Shown piece after piece: positions 18,131-24,048 of a stretch of DNA of 64,000 nucleotides. Below the pieces are notes generated by a model. It was not told the origin of the DNA. It did not search any database and saw nothing but the letters and a program-made list of their open reading frames with translations. A program made the translations under genes and the position numbers. The DNA lies in the NCBI RefSeq assembly GCF_000696095.1, contig NZ_BAYX01000001.1, forward strand, positions 558,001 to 622,000, read 5' to 3'. Origin of the DNA: Rhizobium rhizogenes NBRC 13257. Its GTDB lineage: Bacteria; Pseudomonadota; Alphaproteobacteria; Rhizobiales; Rhizobiaceae. Every line of letters begins with the position of its first letter. The first letter of the stretch is position 1.

Positions 18131-18603
18131 TTTGGCCGGGTTTCGTCGCCTTCGACATAGAGGCGCAGATTGTCGAAGCCCATTTCCGTGCCCATCAGCC
18201 GCGAACCGTTGTCGCCATAGCAGTCGAGAAAAACCACCTGTTCGGTGAAGAGCATTCGCGTACCGGCTGATTCCGGTGCGAAGGCGACGGTGGCGAGCGA
18301 CATGGAGATGCGCTTGTCGTCGAGCATCATGTCGAAAGCATAGATGATGCGCTCGTTAGGCACGATGTCGATATAGCGGGCCTGATAGGCGTGTACCACA
18401 CCGTCCGTCGATGCAATGCGGTTGCTCTCGCTGCCGCCGGGGCGGAAATCGAGTTGATATTCCAGCGGTGTCCATTCCCCATGGCAGGAAAACCATTGGC
18501 GCTTGTTCTCGGCCACTGCCCAGGCGCCGAAGACGCGCGGTAGGGGTGCCTTGAAATGCCGCTCTATGGTAAGCGTCGTATGTTCCGTCGATCTTCCGGT
18601 CAT
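18127..18603 (-). CDS. SRPBCC (AHSA1-like) domain protein
   Basis: This 158-residue protein has a START/AHSA1-type fold: [29 protein letters not shown] at the N-terminal helix-strand and [10 protein letters not shown] in the C-terminal helix. Such proteins bind hydrophobic ligands, and they are very often encoded with an ArsR regulator as here. The start at 18603 overlaps the ArsR stop (ATGA). It is the last gene of a GST-ArsR-SRPBCC operon; a role in handling an electrophile or xenobiotic is inference only. Confidence 0.85.
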   Translation of the reverse strand: MTGRSTEHTTLTIERHFKAPLPRVFGAWAVAENKRQWFSCHGEWTPLEYQLDFRPGGSESNRIASTDGVVHAYQARYIDIVPNERIIYAFDMMLDDKRISMSLATVAFAPESAGTRMLFTEQVVFLDCYGDNGSRLMGTEMGFDNLRLYVEGDETRPN

Positions 18604-18944
18604 TCTGTTATCGTCTCCGTGGACGTATCGGCCAGAAACTGATCCAGCCGGTCGAAGCTTCTGTTCCATCCCGCCTTGCGCTCTGTGATCCAGTGCTCGA
18701 CCGATGCAAGCGCCTCCTTACGCAGATGGTAGGTCCGCACCCGGCCAGATTTTTCCGACAGCACCAGACCGCTGCTTTCCAGTACCTGCAGGTGTTTCAT
18801 CACGGTCGGCAGCGCCATGGCGAATGGCTGTGCCAGTTCCGTCACCGAGGCGGGACCGTTGCCGAGACGGTCGATCATGCCGCGTCGGCTCTGATCCGAC
18901 AGGGCCTGGAACATCCGGTCAAGTGCCAGGGGGTCCTCAAGCAT
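18600..18944 (-). CDS. ArsR-family winged-helix repressor
   Basis: This 114-residue regulator has the winged helix SVTELAQPFAMALPTVMKHLQVLESSGLVLSEKSGRVRTYHL (about residues 33-74). It has no cysteine-rich metal site, so it belongs to the non-metal ArsR branch that is paired with SRPBCC proteins. I start it at MLEDPLAL (18944), which overlaps the GST stop by 8 bp; the longer frame upstream is a shadow of the GST gene. It probably represses its own operon through palindromes at 19666-19685 and/or 19712-19737. Confidence 0.85.
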   Translation of the reverse strand: MLEDPLALDRMFQALSDQSRRGMIDRLGNGPASVTELAQPFAMALPTVMKHLQVLESSGLVLSEKSGRVRTYHLRKEALASVEHWITERKAGWNRSFDRLDQFLADTSTETITE

Positions 18945-19629
18945 GCGGGTGTTCCGGCCGGAACTGCGGCGGCAGCTTTTCATGATATGGATAGAAATGG
19001 AAATAGGGCATCGCCTCCTTGAGCACGCGGGCGAAGGACGGACGCTCGAGCAGGCGCTGGTAATATTGTTTGAGCCGGACATGCTGTTCGCCGAAGGGCA
19101 CCAGCGTTTCGGCGTAGAACAGCGCCGGGGCTGCGGCGCAATCGGCCATCGTCAATGCGTCTCCGGCGATCCAGGTTTTTTCGCCCAGTTGCTGCTCGAT
19201 CATGCCATAGGCGGTGCGCAACAGTGTTTGCGCCTGCTCGACGCTTTGAGGATCGTGTGCGCCTTCGGGACGACGCTTGTCGGTAACGATCGCCTGCATC
19301 GGCTCCTGGACATAAAGATCGAAGAAGCGATCCCAGAGGCGGACGCAGAGCGCATCCGTCGGATCGGGCGGCAGCAGGGGCGTTGGGCCGGGATAGTGTC
19401 GGTCGAGATATTCGATGATGATGCTGGTTTCCGGAACGGTGCTGTCGAGTGCCTCGTCGCGCAGGACTGGGAATTTCCCGATCGGCCACAGCCGGAGCAG
19501 GGAGGCGCGCGAATCCACGTTGCCGAGATCGATAATGCGGCTCTCGAACGGCGTACCGTTCTCGTAGAGTGCCATCAGGACCTTGTGACAGAAGGAGGCA
19601 AGGGGATGCTGATAGAGAATAAGGGACAT
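18937..19629 (-). CDS. Glutathione S-transferase family protein
   Basis: This 230-residue protein has an N-terminal thioredoxin-like domain (SLILYQHPLASFCHKVLMALYENG, with FPVLRDE and ETSIIIEYLD as the glutathione-binding strands) and an all-helical C-terminal domain (WIAGDALTMADCAAAPALFY). It conjugates glutathione to electrophiles or acts in a related way. It is the first gene of the three-gene operon and overlaps the ArsR gene by 8 bp. Co-regulation with ArsR and SRPBCC suggests an inducible detoxification unit. Confidence 0.9.
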   Translation of the reverse strand: MSLILYQHPLASFCHKVLMALYENGTPFESRIIDLGNVDSRASLLRLWPIGKFPVLRDEALDSTVPETSIIIEYLDRHYPGPTPLLPPDPTDALCVRLWDRFFDLYVQEPMQAIVTDKRRPEGAHDPQSVEQAQTLLRTAYGMIEQQLGEKTWIAGDALTMADCAAAPALFYAETLVPFGEQHVRLKQYYQRLLERPSFARVLKEAMPYFHFYPYHEKLPPQFRPEHPHA

Positions 19630-19665
19630 GCGGAGACCTTTCCCACATCGTGGCGTCGTACTAAA

Positions 19666-19685
19666 ACTTAACCGAATGGCTAAGT
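19666..19685. promoter_or_regulatory. Candidate ArsR operator, imperfect palindrome
   Basis: ACTTAACC-GAAT-GGCTAAGT has 8-bp arms with one mismatch, 36 bp upstream of the GST start codon. The CC-N4-GG core within A/T-rich flanks resembles operators described for ArsR proteins paired with SRPBCC genes (recalled, not searched). Confidence 0.5.
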
Positions 19686-19711
19686 AACAGATCGGTGCTG
19701 ATCGGGCAAGA

Positions 19712-19737
19712 AATAGTTATCCAATTGGATAACTATT
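19712..19737. promoter_or_regulatory. Perfect 26-bp palindrome upstream of GST operon
   Basis: Arms AATAGTTATCC and GGATAACTATT flank a self-complementary AATT centre, making a perfect 26-bp palindrome. Its CC-N4-GG core matches the site at 19666-19685, and the two centres are 49 bp apart. It lies between the GST start and the stop of the methyltransferase gene, so it could also act as a terminator for the latter, but there is no U-tract. Confidence 0.55.
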
Positions 19738-19760
19738 CCGGATGTCCTGAGAAGAGCGTC

Positions 19761-20585
19761 TTATTCCGCGACGAGGCGCGCGATGATCAGATGGCCCGGC
19801 GTCGGCTGGCCGTCTTCCATGCGGACATTGATATCGGTGATCTCGACCAGCTCGAAGCCGGTCGCCTTGAGACGTTCCTGCACGTAGCTTTCGGCATGGG
19901 CGAAGCGTTGATGCGGGCCGACCATATAAGGGCGACCAGCAAGCGCGCTGTCCGACAAGGTCTCGGAGGAGAAGATGAAGAGACCACCCGGCGTCATGTT
20001 GTCGGCGGCGCCGAAGAACAGCGGTTCCAGCGCACCAAGATAGGGCAGGACGTCGGTGGCGGTGATCAGGTCGAAAGGTTCCTCGTCGTTATCGTCAAGG
20101 AAGTCCTCGACTTCGGCGACGAACAGCGTCTCGTAGAGGTCTTTTTCGTGGGCGACTTCGACCATGTTTTCGGAGATGTCGATGCCGGTGATGTCCTCGA
20201 CGATATCGCGCAGCGTGCCGCCGGTCAGCCCTGTGCCGCAGCCGAGATCGAGCATGCGCTTGAATGGGCCGAGACCGAGGGCCTGCAGGCGCTGGCGCAC
20301 GAAAACCGGAACGTGATAGCCGAGCTGCTCGACAAGTACGTCCTCGAAGACTTCTGCATGCTGGTTGAACAGGGTTTCGACATAGGCGTCGGGCGCCTTC
20401 ACCGGCGTTTCGCCGCGGCCCATCGAGGCGATGCGTACAGCCGCGCCGCCATGGTCGTCGGGATCGATCGTCAGCACTTGCTGATAGGCCTTGACGGCGG
20501 CATCGATGTCGCCGGCCTTTTCCAACGCGAGCGCGCGGTTATAGGCTTCCGCCAGCGCGTCTTCGTCGATCTTCTTCTTAGCCAT
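19761..20585 (-). CDS. TPR-containing class I SAM-dependent methyltransferase
   Basis: This 274-residue protein begins with a tetratricopeptide-like helix pair (residues 11-44, AYNRALALEKAGDIDAAVKAYQQVLTIDP), then a Rossmann methyltransferase domain with DLGCGTG (113-119), acidic GIDIS as the SAM ribose site, and motif TATDVLPYLG. The substrate is unknown. The TPR part may bind a partner protein. It is followed on the minus strand by the ArsR operon, with the 26-bp palindrome between. Confidence 0.85.
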   Translation of the reverse strand: MAKKKIDEDALAEAYNRALALEKAGDIDAAVKAYQQVLTIDPDDHGGAAVRIASMGRGETPVKAPDAYVETLFNQHAEVFEDVLVEQLGYHVPVFVRQRLQALGLGPFKRMLDLGCGTGLTGGTLRDIVEDITGIDISENMVEVAHEKDLYETLFVAEVEDFLDDNDEEPFDLITATDVLPYLGALEPLFFGAADNMTPGGLFIFSSETLSDSALAGRPYMVGPHQRFAHAESYVQERLKATGFELVEITDINVRMEDGQPTPGHLIIARLVAE

Positions 20586-20633
20586 GGGACACCAGCCTTT
20601 CCGTTTGTCAGGCAGGCCTTAAGGCGCTTCAAT

Positions 20634-20673
20634 GGCTTTTGCAAATAGTTTGGGGCTTTTGCAAATGGTTTGG
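20634..20673. repeat. 20-bp tandem duplication between methyltransferase and usg genes
   Basis: Two adjacent 20-bp units, 20634-20653 and 20654-20673, both begin GGCTTTTGCAAAT and end GTTTGG, and differ at one base (A or G at unit position 14). The duplication sits just after the usg stop on the minus strand. Confidence 0.8.
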
Positions 20674-20682
20674 CAGCCAGCG

Positions 20683-20949
20683 TTAGTGCAGGATGAACTC
20701 TCCCTTCAGCGCGCGCCATTCCGTCGCCGAGATCAGCTTGCGATGGACATAGCGCACCGAGTGCAGCGGTCCGTCCAGCTTTTCCTGCCAGAACTTCAGG
20801 AAGCCGCGCATCTCAGGAAAGTTGGGAGCGAGATCGTAGTCCTGCCAAATATAGGTCTGTAGAAATTGAGGATGATCGGGCAGGCGATAAAGGATCTGCG
20901 CCGTGGTCAACCCGTAGCCTTGCAACTGCTTTTGCATGTCGTCGTGCAT
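20683..20949 (-). CDS. usg: Usg family protein
   Basis: This 88-residue protein matches the alphaproteobacterial Usg family (first described upstream of trpF in Caulobacter): LQGYGLTTAQILYRLPDHP, TYIWQDYDLAPNFPEMRGFLKFW and GPLHSVRYVHRKLI. Function is unknown. It is not next to trp genes here. An inverted repeat at 20978-20998 sits 29 bp upstream of its start. The downstream side carries a 20-bp tandem duplication. Confidence 0.9.
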   Translation of the reverse strand: MHDDMQKQLQGYGLTTAQILYRLPDHPQFLQTYIWQDYDLAPNFPEMRGFLKFWQEKLDGPLHSVRYVHRKLISATEWRALKGEFILH

Positions 20950-20977
20950 GAGGTCTCTCTTTCTGTTTCCACTACCT

Positions 20978-20998
20978 TCCGTGACAGATGGTCACGGA
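20978..20998. promoter_or_regulatory. Inverted repeat upstream of usg
   Basis: TCCGTGAC-AGATG-GTCACGGA is a perfect 8-bp inverted repeat 29 bp upstream of the usg start codon. It is well placed for an operator. A related half, GTGTCACG, occurs about 40 bp further upstream. Confidence 0.4.
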
Positions 20999-21113
20999 TA
21001 AATGGAAGCACTTCAAGCTAAACCTATGCTTTATAAAAGTGTCACGAAAGAAAATTTATTCACAGAAATCAATGTGATAGCAGCCCATCAGGATGAGTGC
21101 TGCCAAAAGGGCG

Positions 21114-21135
21114 GGTGGCACCGGAGGATGCCACC
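21114..21135 (-). terminator. Terminator-like hairpin after amino-acid permease genes
   Basis: Read on the minus strand, GGTGGCA-N8-TGCCACC lies just after the stop of the second permease gene, followed after a few bases by CCCTTTTGG. It plausibly ends the amino-acid transport mRNA before usg. Confidence 0.45.
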
Positions 21136-21144
21136 GCAATCGGA

Positions 21145-21975
21145 TCAACGCTTCAGATGCCGCGTCAGATAGCCTTCCATGCGAGCCCAGCCATTGCGCA
21201 TGACTTCGACGATCGAAAGATAGAAAATCGCCGCCCAGAGATAGGCTTGATAATCGTAGGTCTGCGAGAAGGCGTAGCGCGTCTCTCCCATCAGATCATA
21301 GACGGTGATGATCGAGACGGTCGCCGAGCTCTTGATCAGCAGGATGATCTCGTTGCCGTAAGGGCGCAGCGCCACGATCAAGGCTTGCGGCATGATGACC
21401 TTGTAGAAGGTCACAAGCTTGTGCAGGCCGAGCGATGCGGCCGCCTCGCTTTGGCCGCGATGGACGCTCTGGATGGCGCCACGCACGATTTCCGCCTGAT
21501 AGGCTGCGGTGTTCAGCGTGATGGCAAACAGACCGCAATTGAAAGGATCGCGAAAGAACCACCAGAGACCGATATAGTCGAGGAAGCCGCGGGCCTGCGG
21601 AAAGCCGTAATAGACGATGAAAATCTGCGCCAGCAAAGGCGTGCCGCGAAAGAGATAGACGTAGCCATAGGTCAGGCTGTTGAGGATCTTGCTCTTCGAC
21701 ATTCGGGCGAGAGCGAGCGGAATCGAGAGTATCGCGCCGAGAATGAAGGAATATCCCACCAGGGTGACGGTGATCCAGAGACCGTGCAGGAAACGCGGGC
21801 CGAACTTGAAGAACTTTGCGTTATCCCAGTTGGTGATCATCATCGTGATCAAGGCGATGCCGAGCAGCGCCCAGATGAACAGGAATAAATAGCCGACAAT
21901 GCGGGATTTGGAGATGCGCTTCATCGTCTCCGGCGGTGCCGGCTGCGCCGGGATCAAAGCTTCAGCATAGCTCAT
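21145..21975 (-). CDS. Polar amino-acid ABC transporter permease (HisM/OccM-like)
   Basis: This 276-residue permease of the histidine/basic-amino-acid (HisMQ) family has an N-terminal cytoplasmic extension, five or so membrane helices and the EAA loop GQSEAAASLGLHKLVTFYKVIMPQALIVALRP. It pairs with the permease encoded upstream, which it overlaps by 4 bp (ATGA), and with the binding protein at 22890-23672. Arginine, ornithine, lysine or histidine are likely cargo by family. No ATP-binding gene follows, which is unusual. Confidence 0.9.
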   Translation of the reverse strand: MSYAEALIPAQPAPPETMKRISKSRIVGYLFLFIWALLGIALITMMITNWDNAKFFKFGPRFLHGLWITVTLVGYSFILGAILSIPLALARMSKSKILNSLTYGYVYLFRGTPLLAQIFIVYYGFPQARGFLDYIGLWWFFRDPFNCGLFAITLNTAAYQAEIVRGAIQSVHRGQSEAAASLGLHKLVTFYKVIMPQALIVALRPYGNEIILLIKSSATVSIITVYDLMGETRYAFSQTYDYQAYLWAAIFYLSIVEVMRNGWARMEGYLTRHLKR

Positions 21976-22775
21976 CGGCGAAACTCCGCACGCTTGGCCC
22001 AGCGATCGAGGTAGGACAAACCAGCTGAGGAGATGATGGCGAGTACCAGATAGAGGGAGCAGGCAACGGCATAGAAGAAGAACGGCTCCTTCGTCGAGCG
22101 CACGGCTAGGCCCGTCTGGCGAACGATATCGGCGAGCCCGATGATCGAAACATAGGATGTGTCCTTCAGCAGGTTCATCCAGAGGTTTCCGAGATTGGGG
22201 AGCGAAATGCGGATCAGCTGCGGCAGGATGATGAGACGCATCGTGCGGACGCGATGGAAACCGAGCGCGTCGCCCGCCTCATACTGACCCTTGGGGATAG
22301 CCCTGAAGGCCGATAGCAGCACTTCCGAGCAATAGGCTGAAAAGACGATCGAAAGGGCGATCATACCCGCAACGAAGGCGTTGATCTCGACCGGTCCCTC
22401 GTAGCCGACATATGCGAGCACCGTTTGCAGCAGGATCTGCATGCCGTAGTAGATGATGAAGAGGGTCAGAAGCTCCGGCAGGCCGCGGAAAATGGTGGTG
22501 AACACCCCGGCGGCTAGCCGCAGCGACCTTTCTTCGGATTGCTGCGCCAATGCGACCAGGAAGCCGACGATCAGGCCGAGGGGCAGTGTCAGGACCGCCA
22601 CCGTTATGGTGACCCTGAGGCCGCCGGCGATCTCGTCGCCCCAACCGGTATCACCGCATGCAATGACGGTGTTCTGGCCGAACAGGGTGAAAAGCCCGAC
22701 CGGGCCGCACAGCGGATCGAAAATATTACTCAGCCAAGCCCAAAGAGAGCCGAGCGCGGAAAACAATCCGCCCAT
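21972..22775 (-). CDS. Polar amino-acid ABC transporter permease (HisQ/OccQ-like)
   Basis: This 267-residue permease has the EAA loop GQYEAGDALGFHRVRTMRLIILPQLIRISLPNLGN and about five helices. It includes a short extracytoplasmic loop with two cysteines near residues 27-45 (CGPVG, VIACGDTGWGD) that is unusual for the family. It heterodimerises with the permease encoded next. A strong hairpin terminator lies between it and the upstream binding-protein gene, so its expression is probably lower. Confidence 0.88.
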   Translation of the reverse strand: MGGLFSALGSLWAWLSNIFDPLCGPVGLFTLFGQNTVIACGDTGWGDEIAGGLRVTITVAVLTLPLGLIVGFLVALAQQSEERSLRLAAGVFTTIFRGLPELLTLFIIYYGMQILLQTVLAYVGYEGPVEINAFVAGMIALSIVFSAYCSEVLLSAFRAIPKGQYEAGDALGFHRVRTMRLIILPQLIRISLPNLGNLWMNLLKDTSYVSIIGLADIVRQTGLAVRSTKEPFFFYAVACSLYLVLAIISSAGLSYLDRWAKRAEFRR

Positions 22776-22835
22776 ACCATAATTCCCCTCACGGCTTGTG
22801 CCGTGTTACTCTTCTTTAGCCGTTGTCAAACAAAA

Positions 22836-22861
22836 ACGGCGGAAGGGCAAGCTTCCGCCGT
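22836..22861 (-). terminator. Rho-independent terminator after the binding-protein gene
   Basis: On the minus strand the 10-bp stem ACGGCGGAAG / CTTCCGCCGT with a 6-base loop is followed directly by TTTTTG. It lies 28 bp after the stop of the binding-protein gene and before the permease genes, where an incomplete terminator would give high binding protein and low permease levels. Confidence 0.8.
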
Positions 22862-22889
22862 CATCTTTTCCCAAGGAATCGACAGGCGA

Positions 22890-23672
22890 TCAGTCGCCGT
22901 AGACGTCGAAGTCGAAATACTTGTCCTGGATTTTCTTGTAGGTGCCGTCAGCGCGGATCGCGGTAATGGCCGCGTTGAACTTGTCCTTGAGCGCGGTGTC
23001 ACCCTTGCGAAGGCCGATGCCCGCGCCGATACCGTTGATTTCCGGATCGATCTTCAGCGTGCCGAGGAGCTTGCAGCAGCTACCAGCGTCAGACTTGACC
23101 CATTCCGAGAGGACGACGACATCGTCGATGACCGCATCGATACGGCCGTTCGAGAGGTCGAGCTTGTATTCGTCCGGCGACGGATAGAGCTTGAGTTCAG
23201 CATCCTTCAGGTGCGCCGTGGCGTAGTTGGCGTGCGTGGTCGAGGACTGCGCGCCGATGCTCTTGCCCTTCAGGGCTTCATCGGTCGTGTCGGCGATGGT
23301 CGAATCCTTCGGCACGGCGATGGCCGGCGGCGTGTTGTAGTACTTGTTGGTGAAGTCGATGGCCTTTTCACGCTCCGGCGTGATCGACATGGACGAGACG
23401 ATGGCGTCGAACTTCTTGGCCTGGAGCGCCGGGATGATGCCGTCGAAATCCTGGTTTACGAAAGTGCACTTGATTTTCATCTGATCGCAAAGCGCATTGG
23501 CTATATCGATGTCGAAGCCGACGATCTTGCCCGAAGCATCGAGCGATTCGTACGGCGGGTAGGTGGCGTCCGTGCCGATGACGATCGAATCGCCGTCCGC
23601 GAGCGCGGCGCCTGCGAAAAGCGACATCGCTGCAAGCGATGCAGCAGCGAAAAGACGGGTGGAGATGCGCAT
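22890..23672 (-). CDS. Polar amino-acid ABC transporter substrate-binding protein (ArgT/HisJ-like)
   Basis: This 260-residue periplasmic protein has a signal peptide of about 25 residues ending ALA, then the lysine/arginine/ornithine-binding fold: TDATYPPYESLDASGKIVGFDIDIANALCDQMKIKCTFV (with the two cysteines common in this family) and IVSSMSITPEREKAIDFTNKYY. I start it at MRISTRLF (23672), preceded by GAGAGGATC; the open frame runs to 23843 but that part is not signal-like. It is first in a three-gene import unit lacking an ATPase. Confidence 0.92.
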   Translation of the reverse strand: MRISTRLFAAASLAAMSLFAGAALADGDSIVIGTDATYPPYESLDASGKIVGFDIDIANALCDQMKIKCTFVNQDFDGIIPALQAKKFDAIVSSMSITPEREKAIDFTNKYYNTPPAIAVPKDSTIADTTDEALKGKSIGAQSSTTHANYATAHLKDAELKLYPSPDEYKLDLSNGRIDAVIDDVVVLSEWVKSDAGSCCKLLGTLKIDPEINGIGAGIGLRKGDTALKDKFNAAITAIRADGTYKKIQDKYFDFDVYGD

Positions 23673-24048
23673 TTTGATCCTCTCTGTTGGCGACCGGCAG
23701 CTCTTTTTCTTCATTGGCGGCCGGCCAGAATGGAGCGGGCCAAGGACCCGCCTTGGTAAGATAATCGTACTTTTTTTCCGCAAATTGCAACTGGAATTAC
23801 GAAGAGCTTTCGCACCGCACACTGTCTTCCAAGTGCTTTGCATGGCTTCACAAACTGAATGAAAGCCGTCTGGCGTATTCAGCTAGGGTTAATTCAGCCC
23901 TCCTAATAGTGCCGGAACAATACGCCCCCTTGCCGCGATTCAACCCTACGAAGAACGAAAATCGGCCGGGATCATGAGACATCGCCTCTGCGGGCTTGCA
24001 TCCGCAACCCGGCGGATAATGACGATAAGATAAGAGGAGACCCCATCT
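23673..24048. other. Intergenic region, divergent promoters
   Basis: This 376-bp gap separates the minus-strand binding-protein gene from the plus-strand OmpA-like gene. At 23735-23756 two mutually exclusive hairpins overlap (GCGGG-N7-CCCGC and CCAAGG-N5-CCTTGG), about 65-85 bases before the binding-protein ATG and possibly in its leader. I see no coding gene and no well-scored promoter. Confidence 0.4.
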
